A DNA stretch of 64,000 nt, from assembly GCA_947503285.1 (NCBI GenBank), contig CANNDD010000008.1:93573-157572 (forward strand), read 5' to 3'. The DNA is from an uncultured Croceitalea sp. (lineage in GTDB: Bacteria > Bacteroidota > Bacteroidia > Flavobacteriales > Flavobacteriaceae). Shown piece after piece: positions 48,283 to 57,748 of this stretch. The position numbers were made by a program, and so were the translations under genes. The notes beneath the pieces are model-generated. The model worked only from the letters and a program-made list of their open reading frames with translations. It searched no databases and was not told the origin of the DNA. Each line of letters starts with the position of its first letter. Within the stretch, counting starts at the first letter, position 1.

Positions 48283-49197
48283 ATGCTTCAATTGAATATT
48301 AAAGATGAAACCGCACCACTAAAGGCTGTTGTTCTGGGTACTGCACAAAGCTGTGGTCCAGTACCAAAAGCTGAAGAAGCCTATGACCCTAAATCGCTCG
48401 CACATATCTTGGCGGGTACATACCCTAAAGAGGAAGACATGGTCTTCGAGATGGATGCTTTTGCCAAGGTCTTTGAAAAATATGGAGTTCAGGTTTTTAG
48501 ACCAAAAGTACTCAAAGATGTCAATCAGATATTCTCACGTGATATTGCCTTTGTAATCGATGATAAACTTTTCCATGCGAATATCCTTCCAGATCGTGAG
48601 AAAGAATTTCAGGCCATAAAGTATATTGTTGATGAAATCCCTGCCGAAAAAGTGGTTTACCCACCTGAGCAAGTTCATATTGAAGGTGGTGACGTCATGC
48701 CATGGAACGACTATATTTTTGTTGGTACGTACACTGCGGATGATTATCCAGAGTACATCACGGCAAGAACGAATAAAGAAGCTGTATCATTTTTAGAAGC
48801 GCAATTCCCTAATAAAATAGTAAAGCCCTTTGAACTTCGTAAATCCAATACTGATGCTAAGGCCAATGCCCTGCATTTGGATTGTTGTTTTCAACCAATC
48901 GGAAAAAACAAGGCGATTTTACATAAAAATGGGTTTTTGGTCGAAGAAGAATACCAATGGTTGGTCAATTATTTTGGACCTGGGAATATCTTTGAGATTA
49001 CCGCTGATGAAATGTATCAGATGTTCAGTAACGTCTTCTCTATTTCGCCAGAGGTGGTCGTTTCAGAACAAAGTTTCACAAGATTGAACAATTGGTTAAG
49101 AAATCAAGGGTTTATCGTAGAAGAAATCCCTTATGCCGAAATTGCAAAGCAAGAGGGATTACTTCGTTGTAGTACACTACCCTTGATTAGGGAGTGA
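48283..49197 (+). CDS. Dimethylarginine dimethylaminohydrolase-like guanidino-modifying enzyme
   Basis: 304 residues of the amidinotransferase/DDAH/arginine-deiminase superfamily. Visible: SRDIAFVIDDKLF, the substrate-binding HIEGGDVMPWNDYIFVG, catalytic His in NALHLDCCF, and the catalytic Cys296 in LLRCSTLPLIRE. Superfamily members convert guanidino groups to ureido groups, here most likely (di)methylarginine to citrulline. A related enzyme, ctlX, lies 2.3 kb on. The stop lies 2 bp from the convergent serine hydrolase stop. Confidence 0.85.
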   Translation: MLQLNIKDETAPLKAVVLGTAQSCGPVPKAEEAYDPKSLAHILAGTYPKEEDMVFEMDAFAKVFEKYGVQVFRPKVLKDVNQIFSRDIAFVIDDKLFHANILPDREKEFQAIKYIVDEIPAEKVVYPPEQVHIEGGDVMPWNDYIFVGTYTADDYPEYITARTNKEAVSFLEAQFPNKIVKPFELRKSNTDAKANALHLDCCFQPIGKNKAILHKNGFLVEEEYQWLVNYFGPGNIFEITADEMYQMFSNVFSISPEVVVSEQSFTRLNNWLRNQGFIVEEIPYAEIAKQEGLLRCSTLPLIRE

Positions 49198-49199
49198 TC

Positions 49200-50333
49200 T
49201 TACATGAACAGGGCTTTTAGAATATCCAATTGTAAATTTTCGGCTTTTTTACGAATAGGTGATTCCATCATAGTATTGAAGTTGGTCGCCATAAAGACAA
49301 TTGCATTTAATTCTGGTAAATAGAGCAATACACACCCTGCTCCCATGCCCCCACCCGAATGGCCCAGGGCATAGGTGACATCCAAATCATAATATTGAAT
49401 TCCTAGTCCATATCTTTTGTCACCTGCTTCGTTCAGTACAAATTCTTGCATCGATGCTAAGGTGGTAGGTCGTAGTAGTTCTCCTGAGATCAGGCCTTTG
49501 AGAAAAAGAACGGCATCTTTTGTAGAGGTCACGATTCCGTCGTCACCTTTCATTGAAGAGACATTGACCCGTTGTAATTTTGAAATGTTCACAGGTATGC
49601 TTTCCAATAAAACATCCCAGTAAGCATCGGCGATATTTAATTCTTGGTCGATATTATCCTTTGATAGATAAAAGGTTGATGACAACCCAAGTCTTTTGAA
49701 AATGTGTTTTTCCATATAGGCAATATGGTCACCGGTAATTTTATCGGCCACTAATGAAAGTACTTCATAGTTGGTATTTCTATACGAATATTTACTGCCA
49801 GGCTCGAAATCCATCGGTTTACCCTTAATATGGGATAGTAAATCTTCTACCGAGAGTACTTTTTGGGGTTCGTGTAAGATTTTCGATACCAGAATTGGGT
49901 CATAATTGTACTCGGGTAGCCCAGAAGTATGGTTCAATAACATTCTAAGGGTAATCTTGTCAACTCCCTTTTTGTCGGTCAACCAGTTTTGGTCCAAGTA
50001 TTTTGTCAAGAGGTCGTCTAAATCTAGTTTTTCTTCTTCATATAATTGCAAGATGACTACGGCCATATACGTTTTACTGACACTTTGCAAGTAAAATAAA
50101 TGGTCATTGGTCAACGCAATCCCGTTTTCTATATTGGACAACCCTTCTGCATGCGACCAAAAACCGGTTTCTTCGGTGTATACGGTTAGGGCTAGACCAG
50201 GAATACCCATTTCAGTATAATTTTTAAGAACACCTTTTACCGCATCTTGTCTTTCTTTAGGAAATTCATTTTTCTGTGCTTGAAGGGTACTGGCCAAAAA
50301 AAACAAGCCTACCCAGAAGATTAATTTTTTCAT
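49200..50333 (-). CDS. Beta-lactamase-family serine hydrolase
   Basis: 377 residues from ATG 50333, which gives the signal peptide MKKLIFWVGLFFLASTLQAQ; the ORF could start 10 codons upstream. Class C/penicillin-binding fold motifs: Ser84-x-x-Lys87 (QSVSKTYMAV), Tyr184-x-Asn186 (YRNTNYE) and H325-SGGG (LGHSGGGMG) in place of KTG. Likely a periplasmic esterase/peptidase of the AmpC-like family rather than a true beta-lactamase. Upstream is a 237 bp gap; the sequence GTCAGGCAGG there is a remnant-like GC-rich patch with no clear role. Confidence 0.85.
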   Translation of the reverse strand: MKKLIFWVGLFFLASTLQAQKNEFPKERQDAVKGVLKNYTEMGIPGLALTVYTEETGFWSHAEGLSNIENGIALTNDHLFYLQSVSKTYMAVVILQLYEEEKLDLDDLLTKYLDQNWLTDKKGVDKITLRMLLNHTSGLPEYNYDPILVSKILHEPQKVLSVEDLLSHIKGKPMDFEPGSKYSYRNTNYEVLSLVADKITGDHIAYMEKHIFKRLGLSSTFYLSKDNIDQELNIADAYWDVLLESIPVNISKLQRVNVSSMKGDDGIVTSTKDAVLFLKGLISGELLRPTTLASMQEFVLNEAGDKRYGLGIQYYDLDVTYALGHSGGGMGAGCVLLYLPELNAIVFMATNFNTMMESPIRKKAENLQLDILKALFM

Positions 50334-50570
50334 CTGTTTGATTTTTTCTGAATTCCCGCTCACCGTCAGGCAGGTTCAAAAAATTTGAATGCCTTCTGTA
50401 ACCCACATGAATCGATGATGTGAATTGTACATGCAGAAAATTCAAGTTCGTATTATGATTGATAGTTTTTGCCAAATATCAATTGAAGAATCCGTCATTC
50501 GAGCTTTGTCAGGGCCCAAGATGATGAGGTGTATTATTTTTTAGGATAAAGTGTCTTGTTTTCTTTTGGA

Positions 50571-51392
50571 TCAGATCACCAATGAGGTGACCGAATACCA
50601 TTTTTTGAAAACCGGGGCAGTGGTGCGGCTTACAATTGATTTTACTTTGTTGTCAGCAACTTGAAATTCAACTTCCAATTTTCCGTTTACTTCTTTTCGA
50701 TAGCCGATAATAGCGTTTCTATGTATGATATATTTCCTGTTTAGACGAAAGAAGAGCTCGCTTGGTAAACTGGGCATAATTTTATTCAGTGAGCCATCGA
50801 TAATATAATCCTTGCCATCTTGGTCTTTTAGATAGGTGGTTTTTTCATCGACATAAAATAATGCGATTTGCTCAAAGGGAATATTCCTTCTGGTATTGCC
50901 CAATAAAATTTCAAGACCTGTTGAGCGTAGTTTTAATTCTTCTTCATGAACACGTTGCGAAGTACTCCATTGGTGATGTAAATAAAACCCAATATAGATG
51001 CCGTTTACGACCAAGATCCAGATAAAGAAAATAAACAAATTATACGTGTAGAATTTAGTGGGCAACGGGCCACTTCCGAATAGGGCATTGATAATTTCAG
51101 TCTCAACAACAATGAATCCCTGTGCGACGATATTGGTGATGAAAACTTGCCATAAGATTCGTTTCAAAAAAGCGCTTTCATAAGGCATTTTTATATCTAG
51201 TCGATTTATTACCATCCGTATTAAGTACCATGCAACAAATCCGGTGGCCGTATCTATTGCATAGGTGGTATAGGTATACCAATCCCACCGGATCGTGGCA
51301 TACGTCAGGTGATAGTTAATGGTGTTGATAAAGGGGATAAGCACTAGAAACAGTGTAAGATCATTGTATTTGCCAAGGTACTTTTTAAACAT
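50571..51392 (-). CDS. Membrane-bound LytTR DNA-binding regulator
   Basis: 273 residues. Four hydrophobic segments at about 12-30, 42-62, 78-98 and 115-140, then a coiled linker (WSTSQRVHEEELKLRSTGLEILLGN) and a LytTR DNA-binding domain (about 170-270: IPFEQIALFYVDEKTTYLKDQDGKDYIIDGSLNKIMPSLP, RLNRKYIIHRNAI). No receiver domain, so it is a membrane sensor-regulator rather than a two-component response regulator. Divergent from ctlX, 93 bp away, and may control it or itself; not shown. Confidence 0.88.
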   Translation of the reverse strand: MFKKYLGKYNDLTLFLVLIPFINTINYHLTYATIRWDWYTYTTYAIDTATGFVAWYLIRMVINRLDIKMPYESAFLKRILWQVFITNIVAQGFIVVETEIINALFGSGPLPTKFYTYNLFIFFIWILVVNGIYIGFYLHHQWSTSQRVHEEELKLRSTGLEILLGNTRRNIPFEQIALFYVDEKTTYLKDQDGKDYIIDGSLNKIMPSLPSELFFRLNRKYIIHRNAIIGYRKEVNGKLEVEFQVADNKVKSIVSRTTAPVFKKWYSVTSLVI

Positions 51393-51430
51393 TGTTCTTT
51401 ATTCTTTCTTAAAGATAATGACCTCATTTT

Positions 51431-51466
51431 TTTGTTACAATATCACTGATGTAATCATTACTTTAG
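51431..51466 (+). promoter_or_regulatory. Possible promoter of ctlX
   Basis: TTTG (51431-51434), 24-base spacer, TACTTTAG (51459-51466), one mismatch from TAnnTTTG, 19 bp before the ctlX start. Spacing is slightly long. Confidence 0.35.
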
Positions 51467-51485
51467 CGAAACTTTTTTTTGATCT

Positions 51486-52415
51486 ATGCAAATTACCAAT
51501 ACCATACTAATGATTCGTCCAGTTGCTTTTCGAATGAACGAGCAGACCGCGGTGAACAACTATTTTCAAGAAGACCTTGCTATCAAAAACGACATGATCA
51601 ATAAGATGGCCCAGAAAGAGTTTGATGATTTTGTCGAGGTGCTTCGTCAAAATGGGGTGACCGTGATTGTGATTGAAGATAGGGTCGAGACGGATACCCC
51701 TGATTCCATATTTCCGAACAACTGGGTCTCTTTTCATGATAGTGGAACCGTCGTGGTGTACCCTATGTTTGCCGAGAATAGGAGAAAGGAAAGGAGGGAG
51801 GATGTTTTTGATGTCCTCGAAGAGCAGGGTTTTCGAATAGACAATATTATAGATTACACAGCCGCTGAGGAGGAGGGGGTCTTTTTAGAGGGAACAGGTA
51901 GTATTTTAAAGGATAGGATAAATCAAAAGGCATATTGTGCGCTTTCAGAAAGGGCCCACGAAGAATTGTTCATTGAATTTTGTGAGGATTTTGATTGTTT
52001 TCCCGTCATCTTTACGGCAAATCAAACCGTGAATGGCGAACGCCTACCTATATATCATACCAATGTCATGATGGCCATGGCAGAAACCTTTGCAGTTATT
52101 TGTACGGCTACCATAGATGATAAAAAAGAGCGTAAAAACGTAGTTGAACATTTGAAAAAGAACGGTAAGGAAGTTATAACCATCACTGAACAACAGATGC
52201 ATTGTTTTGCGGGTAATATGCTTCAGGTCATAGGTGCCGATGATCAACGTCTTATGGTCATGAGCTCAACCGCGTACCATAGTCTTCGAAAAGATCAGAT
52301 AGCCGCCATTGAAAAACACTGTAAAATCGTTCATAGTTCTTTAGATACCATTGAAACTTGTGGTGGCGGTAGCGCAAGATGTATGATGGCAGAGGTGTTT
52401 TTGCCTAAAGCTTAA
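51486..52415 (+). CDS. ctlX: Citrulline-utilization hydrolase CtlX family protein
   Basis: 309 residues of the arginine-deiminase superfamily. MIRPVAFRMNEQTAVNNYFQ, ETDTPDSIFPNNWVSFHDSGTVVVYPMFAENRRKERR, EGTGSILKDR, HTNVMMAMAETFAVIC and the C-terminal catalytic GGGSARCMMAE (Cys299) match CtlX. CtlX-type enzymes act on citrulline, giving ornithine. With the DDAH-like gene, this could form a methylarginine to citrulline to ornithine route. Convergent with the next gene; stops overlap by 4 bp. Confidence 0.88.
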   Translation: MQITNTILMIRPVAFRMNEQTAVNNYFQEDLAIKNDMINKMAQKEFDDFVEVLRQNGVTVIVIEDRVETDTPDSIFPNNWVSFHDSGTVVVYPMFAENRRKERREDVFDVLEEQGFRIDNIIDYTAAEEEGVFLEGTGSILKDRINQKAYCALSERAHEELFIEFCEDFDCFPVIFTANQTVNGERLPIYHTNVMMAMAETFAVICTATIDDKKERKNVVEHLKKNGKEVITITEQQMHCFAGNMLQVIGADDQRLMVMSSTAYHSLRKDQIAAIEKHCKIVHSSLDTIETCGGGSARCMMAEVFLPKA

Positions 52416-53911
52416 TCTTCCGTTTTTACGGTAAACCCCTTTATCGCTTGATTAGGCTCCATGATGTTGTAGCCTTCCCAGAATTCAGGGTTGTATCTTG
52501 GCATATAAGTGGATTTCTTGCTTTTATCCTCTTCGAAATTGTCAAACTGTGTTTGGTCAATAAGCGTGTTTTCGAAAACGACAAGCTCCCATTTATTTGT
52601 GTTTGTAAGCCTGAAATCAATATTGAGACGCAGTTCATTTTGTTTGCGCCGACCTTTCACGTTCTTGTTTTTTTCAATGACATCAAGAGGGCGGTCAAAT
52701 CTGAACCATCGCCCAAAATTAAAATCCGCAAACTTCAGTTCATAACGACCATTTTTGAGTTTGCTAAACTGCATGGAACCTTTGTATAGTGTCTCACGAT
52801 AAAAAATACCGAGTAACCTGAAGTTTTTAAGGTTTTTCAAGTTTTCAAAATCAATTCGCATCACGGCAAAATCCTCGATGTTGATAAAAAAGCGACCTTT
52901 GAAGTCTGCACTTCTTTTGGGTTTAAAGTCAATGACATAAACCCCCTGTTCCTCGATTTCAGAATATCCTGAAAGTGTGAAGTCGTATTTCCTATTTTTA
53001 TTGACAACATTCAGTTTGGTGTCCTCTTGATAAAATATTTCGCCAAGTAGCTCCTCAAAAATTTGTTTTTGTCCGTCAACCAACCCAGAAATAGTGTCGT
53101 TTTGAAGTTCTTTTTCTAGCTTTTCGGCTTCTTCCGCCTCAATATCACTCAAAATGGAATCTACTTGAACCTTTTGGCTAAAAATTCCTGATTTGATCTT
53201 TAAATAAGAATCGGGTTTGACATTTTTTGTCAGCATCACCTCTACACGTTTGGCCAGGTCTTCAAATGATCCAATATTCTTTTTGTCATACAGTTCAGCT
53301 GCTTTGATGACATCTACCTTATATGCACTGTTCGTTTTGTAAAAATCGCCAAGGGACTCCGTGTAATGGCTCGAATATCGGGGTAGGGCATCGGCAATAC
53401 TATCAATCAATTCTTTGTTCAATTCTTCAATGGACGACTTTTCAAAACCAAAATCCGCCTTTTGGATATTTCCAAAAATCGATTGACGTAAGAAATACCG
53501 TTGTTTTACAGGGTCATTGTTGGTATTCTCAGGGATTCGTTGAATCATTTTTTCAATGATATCGTCAACGGACAGCTCTTTGTCAAAAAGGTAAACCCCG
53601 CCTAGTTCAATAGCTTTTGGGGTTATAAAAAGGACAGTATCGGAAAAATGTTCGAAAGGGAATCCCTTTTTCTCGTATCCTATACTTGAAATGTAGAAGG
53701 AATCAAGTTTCTTGCCCGTGGCATCCATCGCAAAACTAAAAACACCTTCTTCATTGGTAATCACGCCTTGGTTTTCTGCAAATTGTACGGTGGCGTAAGC
53801 AATTGGCTTTTTGGTCTTTGCATCAACTACTTTTGATGTAATGGTCTGGCCTTTGGCAGTGACTATCAAGAAATAGAAAAGTAATAGGAAAATAGATCGT
53901 AAGAATCTCAT
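52412..53911 (-). CDS. Carboxypeptidase-regulatory-like domain outer-membrane protein
   Basis: 499 residues. Signal peptide (FLRSIFLLLFYFLIVTAKGQ) then a CarboxypepD_reg-like beta-sandwich (about 22-110: TITSKVVDAKTKKPIAYATVQFAENQGVITNEEGVFSFAMD, SSIGYEKKGFP). The rest (about 120-499) is acidic-helical and then beta-rich, similar to the barrel-less part of DUF5686-type proteins, but I cannot name it firmly. Probably periplasmic or outer-membrane; no TonB plug seen. Confidence 0.75.
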   Translation of the reverse strand: MRFLRSIFLLLFYFLIVTAKGQTITSKVVDAKTKKPIAYATVQFAENQGVITNEEGVFSFAMDATGKKLDSFYISSIGYEKKGFPFEHFSDTVLFITPKAIELGGVYLFDKELSVDDIIEKMIQRIPENTNNDPVKQRYFLRQSIFGNIQKADFGFEKSSIEELNKELIDSIADALPRYSSHYTESLGDFYKTNSAYKVDVIKAAELYDKKNIGSFEDLAKRVEVMLTKNVKPDSYLKIKSGIFSQKVQVDSILSDIEAEEAEKLEKELQNDTISGLVDGQKQIFEELLGEIFYQEDTKLNVVNKNRKYDFTLSGYSEIEEQGVYVIDFKPKRSADFKGRFFINIEDFAVMRIDFENLKNLKNFRLLGIFYRETLYKGSMQFSKLKNGRYELKFADFNFGRWFRFDRPLDVIEKNKNVKGRRKQNELRLNIDFRLTNTNKWELVVFENTLIDQTQFDNFEEDKSKKSTYMPRYNPEFWEGYNIMEPNQAIKGFTVKTED

Positions 53912-54009
53912 ATTTTGATTGGCATAAGTTTATATCTTTTAGACGCCTATCATACAGTTATCGTTGCCCAGAAGATGTGATTTTTTTGAAAGGGTTTACG
54001 GATTTTCAA

Positions 54010-55437
54010 TTACTGGGCCTTCGCGATATTTCGAATCATGCCTCCAAAAATAAAATAGTGAAAGGGGAGCACACTATACCAATATAATCTACCCCTAAGG
54101 CCTTTGGGCCTGAACGTGGCAATTTGGTGTAGGGTATTGTTCTTGTCAATTTTAAATTCTAACCAGGCCTCACCCGGTAATCGCATTTCAGCAAATAATA
54201 AAAGTCGTTTCGTTTTTTTGTCGGCCAATAAAACTCGCCAGAAATCCAAGGCGTCCCCCGGAAATATTTTATCTGCATTGGTACGCCCCCTTCTTAGGCC
54301 CGGACCACCATTCAACTTGTCGAGAAATCCACGAATCTTCCATAACCAACTGCCATAGTACCAGCCTTGTTCCCCACCTATACGCCAAATATTATCCAAG
54401 ACTTTTTGGTCATCATCAATGGCAATGGACTGCACGTCTTTAAGTACCCCATATTTCGGCACTTGAATGTATTTTTCGAGATCTTCATCTACCTGGCCGC
54501 TAACGACACTATCTTTCCAGCTGCTTATGACTAGGTTTTGCTCGATTTTTTTGAAGGCCATTGCTATGGCCTCTTCATAAGTATGGGTTTGAATACCAAG
54601 TAACTCTTGCAATTCATTGTCTCGTGCGACTACTTCCATTTTCATGCTATCGACCAAGTTGACCGCCAGTTTAAAAGACGTTGAGGTTACAAAATAAAGC
54701 CAGTATGATGAAAGTTTTGGGGTCATTATAGGTACCGTGAAGATCCAATTTTTGAAGCCCCTTACCTTGGCATACTTATGTAACATTTGTTTATAGGTCA
54801 ATACATCGGGGCCACCGATATCAAAAGACCTATCATAGGTATTCTCATTTTGTAGTACCCCCATTAAAAAATTAATGACATCCCGAATGGCGATGGGCTG
54901 TGATTTGGTCAGCACCCATTTCGGGGTAATCATAAAGGGAAGCTTTTCGCAAAGATCACGTATTATCTCAAAAGAAGAACTACCTGAGCCCACAATGATC
55001 CCAGCCCGAAGTACGGTAAGATGAAATTTCCCCTGATAAAGGATGTCTTCCACATTTTTTCGTGATGAGAGGTGTTTTGATAGCTTGTTGTCATTTACGA
55101 TGCCGCTTAGGTAAATTACTTGTTTGCAATCGGTATTCTCAAGAAGTGTATTGAACCTTCGCGCTGCCATCGCCTCTTTTTCATCAAAATCGGCTATTGA
55201 TGATGTCATGGAATGGATAAGGTAATACGCCGTGTCGATATCTTTAGGAATGGTATCCACTGAACCTTCATCCAAAAAATCGATCTCAATGACTTGAATC
55301 TTTTTTCTAGTGCTAAAATCTACCGACAATCGCTTTTCGTCACGTACTACGCAAACTACCTCATGCCCCTTTTTTAATAACTGAGGTAGTAATCGCATGC
55401 CAATATAACCGTTGGCACCAGTAAGTAATATCTTCAT
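54010..55437 (-). CDS. NAD(P)-binding SDR-family protein with DUF2867-like C-terminus
   Basis: 475 residues. N-terminal atypical SDR domain (about 1-290) with the nucleotide-binding ILLTGANGYIGMRLLPQLLKKGH, DTAYYLIHSM, VIYLSGIVND and RDVINFLMGVL. The C-terminal part (about 300-475) includes GDALDFWRVLLADKKTKRLLLFAEMRLPGEAWLEF and RGRLYWYSVLPFHYFIFGGM, typical of the DUF2867 extension. Function unknown; members often modify lipids or quinones. The start overlaps the stop of the 141-residue gene by 4 bp (ATGA). Confidence 0.82.
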   Translation of the reverse strand: MKILLTGANGYIGMRLLPQLLKKGHEVVCVVRDEKRLSVDFSTRKKIQVIEIDFLDEGSVDTIPKDIDTAYYLIHSMTSSIADFDEKEAMAARRFNTLLENTDCKQVIYLSGIVNDNKLSKHLSSRKNVEDILYQGKFHLTVLRAGIIVGSGSSSFEIIRDLCEKLPFMITPKWVLTKSQPIAIRDVINFLMGVLQNENTYDRSFDIGGPDVLTYKQMLHKYAKVRGFKNWIFTVPIMTPKLSSYWLYFVTSTSFKLAVNLVDSMKMEVVARDNELQELLGIQTHTYEEAIAMAFKKIEQNLVISSWKDSVVSGQVDEDLEKYIQVPKYGVLKDVQSIAIDDDQKVLDNIWRIGGEQGWYYGSWLWKIRGFLDKLNGGPGLRRGRTNADKIFPGDALDFWRVLLADKKTKRLLLFAEMRLPGEAWLEFKIDKNNTLHQIATFRPKGLRGRLYWYSVLPFHYFIFGGMIRNIAKAQ

Positions 55438-55859
55438 AAATCTTCTATTGAGGTAGGTAGATTATCAGCTTTATGGTCCAATAACTTTCTAAAGAATTTC
55501 TGTATGGCTTTGGTGTCTGACCTTACTTTGATAAAATGATTATCGACATGCACGGAATATACGGCAAAATCACCCTTGTAAATGGTCAATTTGTAATACG
55601 GAATTACTAGTGCATAAGATTCCAATAGGGAGCGGAATCCGACTATGATACCTTTAGGCCGCATTTCAATATTACAAATGTTGGTATTGTTATCAAGAAT
55701 CAGAAGATTGTATATTTCGACGCTGGCTTTGGCGATCCCCAATTTTGGGGAACCAATACCCCCCATTTTAAAACGTTCTTTCAAGGTAAAGGGTTTGCCG
55801 ACCGCTTCATCTATTTTCTTGGTAATTTTTTTGTCTGAGTACGAAACATTTAGTAGCAT
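55434..55859 (-). CDS. Hypothetical protein, 141 aa
   Basis: No recognised family. Hydrophilic, with a short YSDKKITKKIDEAVGKPFTLKERFKMGGIG start and a C-terminal FIKVRSDTKAIQKFFRKLLDHK. A buried beta-rich middle (NICNIEMRPKGIIVGFRSLLESYALVIPYYKL) suggests a small alpha/beta fold. It is the first gene of a two-gene operon, sharing a 4 bp overlap with the SDR gene, and is divergent from argS. Confidence 0.68.
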   Translation of the reverse strand: MLLNVSYSDKKITKKIDEAVGKPFTLKERFKMGGIGSPKLGIAKASVEIYNLLILDNNTNICNIEMRPKGIIVGFRSLLESYALVIPYYKLTIYKGDFAVYSVHVDNHFIKVRSDTKAIQKFFRKLLDHKADNLPTSIEDL

Positions 55860-55934
55860 GGATTAAATTTAAGCAAATACCATGACCAAAGCGTTTGAAG
55901 CTTCTTAATCTTCTCTAAAAAGTTTAAAAAAACG

Positions 55935-55942
55935 TAGTTTTG
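55935..55942 (+). promoter_or_regulatory. -7 box of the argS promoter
   Basis: TAGTTTTG, an exact TAnnTTTG match, 13 bases before the argS ATG; no good TTTG at -33. Confidence 0.4.
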
Positions 55943-55955
55943 CTGCGCTTAAAAT

Positions 55956-57746
55956 ATGAAGTCAATGCAGCTACAAGAGGTTTTGGAACAGAAAGTAAAA
56001 GAAGGGGTACAGGCGATTTTCGGTGTACAACTTTCCAGTGTTGAATTCCAACCCACACGAAAAGACTTTCAAGGTGATGTTACGGTAGTGGTTTTTCCGA
56101 TGCTTCGAATGCTAAAAGGTAATCCTGTTCAGATTGGAAATCAAATTGGGGAATACCTTGAAAACCATGTTGATGAGGTCTCAATGTATAATGTAGTGAA
56201 AGGCTTTTTAAACTTGGTCATCTCTGAAAAGTACTACATTGAGTTTTTCAATGCGATTTGTAGTCAAAAGAACTATGGATATGCCAAAGGGAATACAAAA
56301 GATGCCATTATGGTGGAGTACTCTTCACCAAATACCAATAAACCATTGCACCTGGGGCATATTCGCAATAACCTTTTGGGCTATTCAGTAGCTGAAATTT
56401 TAAAGGCTGCAGGACACAAAGTGTATAAAACCCAAATCATTAACGATCGCGGTATCCATATTTGTAAGAGCATGCTGGCCTGGCAAAAGTTCGGTGATGG
56501 TGAGACCCCAGAATCCTCCGGTTTAAAGGGGGATCATCTTGTAGGGAAATACTATGTGGCTTTTGATCAAGCCTATAAAGCTGAAATAGCCGAGTTGGTT
56601 GCCAAAGGGATGCAAAAAGACTTAGCGGAGAAAGGGGCCCCTATACTTGTGGAAGCCCAGGAAATGCTTCGCAAATGGGAAGCTGGTAACGACGAAATCG
56701 TAGCCCTTTGGAAAAAGATGAATGGCTGGGTCTATGAAGGCTTTGATACTACTTATAAGAATATGGGTGTGGATTTTGATACGTTATATTACGAAAGTGA
56801 CACCTATCTTTTGGGGCGTGACGTGGTGAAAGACGGACTTGAAAAAGGGGTATTCTTTAAAAAGGATGATGGTAGTGTTTGGATCGATCTCACTGATGAG
56901 GGGTTGGATGAAAAAATAGTATTGCGGTCTGATGGTACGGCCGTCTATATGACCCAAGATATTGGTACGGCAATTCAGCGGGTAACCGATTTTCCAGATA
57001 TCAATGGTATGGTCTATACCGTGGGTAACGAGCAAGACTATCATTTCAAGGTCTTGTTCTTGATTCTAAAAAAATTAGGCTACTCTTGGGCGGGGAAATT
57101 ACATCACTTGAGTTATGGAATGGTAGACCTACCATCCGGAAAAATGAAGAGCAGGGAAGGCACCGTGGTCGATGCCGATGATTTGATGGATAGTATGACC
57201 CAAACTGCTGCTTCAATCTCAGAAGAACTGGGCAAGTTAGAGGGGTATTCAGACAAAGAAAAGCAAAAGTTGTACAAGACTATTGGTTTAGGGGCGTTGA
57301 AATACTACATTCTTAAGGTTGACCCTAAAAAGCGTATTCTATTCAATCCTGAGGAATCCGTTGATTTTCAGGGTAATACCGGTCCATTCATTCAATACAC
57401 CTATGCCCGTATACAGTCCATCTTACGCAAAGCCGATGATATGGCAATTACCAATGCCTTCGAAACCACGTTAGAATTACACCAAAAAGAAAAGGAGTTG
57501 TTAAAGCAAGTACAATTGTTTCCTGAAACGGTACAAATGGCCGCTGAACAATACAGCCCTGCTTTGATAGCCAATTATACCTATGATTTGGTCAAGGAAT
57601 TCAATTCGTTTTACCAACAGGTATCGATACTTGGCGAGCCCAATGAAACAAAGAGGCAATTTAGGGTTCAACTAGCTAAAAAGGTTGGTGGGGTAATTCA
57701 AAATGCGTTTCGCTTGTTAGGCGTTGAGGTACCAGAAAGGATGTAG
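55956..57746 (+). CDS. argS: Arginyl-tRNA synthetase
   Basis: 596 residues, normal length. Class I motifs: HIGH as HLGH (132-135, in SPNTNKPLHLGHIRNNLLG) and KMSKS as KMKS in DLPSGKMKSREG. The Add1 N-terminal domain (about 1-115) and the C-terminal anticodon-binding helical domain (RIQSILRKADDMAI, KEFNSFYQQVSILGE, AFRLLGVEVPERM) are present. Charges tRNA-Arg. A second start (MQLQ) lies three codons in. Confidence 0.97.
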   Translation: MKSMQLQEVLEQKVKEGVQAIFGVQLSSVEFQPTRKDFQGDVTVVVFPMLRMLKGNPVQIGNQIGEYLENHVDEVSMYNVVKGFLNLVISEKYYIEFFNAICSQKNYGYAKGNTKDAIMVEYSSPNTNKPLHLGHIRNNLLGYSVAEILKAAGHKVYKTQIINDRGIHICKSMLAWQKFGDGETPESSGLKGDHLVGKYYVAFDQAYKAEIAELVAKGMQKDLAEKGAPILVEAQEMLRKWEAGNDEIVALWKKMNGWVYEGFDTTYKNMGVDFDTLYYESDTYLLGRDVVKDGLEKGVFFKKDDGSVWIDLTDEGLDEKIVLRSDGTAVYMTQDIGTAIQRVTDFPDINGMVYTVGNEQDYHFKVLFLILKKLGYSWAGKLHHLSYGMVDLPSGKMKSREGTVVDADDLMDSMTQTAASISEELGKLEGYSDKEKQKLYKTIGLGALKYYILKVDPKKRILFNPEESVDFQGNTGPFIQYTYARIQSILRKADDMAITNAFETTLELHQKEKELLKQVQLFPETVQMAAEQYSPALIANYTYDLVKEFNSFYQQVSILGEPNETKRQFRVQLAKKVGGVIQNAFRLLGVEVPERM

Positions 57747-57748
57747 TA

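Noticed and set aside
49200..50333. True beta-lactamase conferring antibiotic resistance
   Set aside because: The SxxK and YxN motifs are shared by the whole esterase/peptidase family and the third motif is HSGGG rather than KTG; resistance is not supported.
50334..50570. Small gene or mobile-element remnant in the gap upstream of the serine hydrolase
   Set aside because: A 69-codon minus-strand ORF overlaps the hydrolase start and has no motif; the GC-rich patch CGTCAGGCAGG has no partner inverted repeat.
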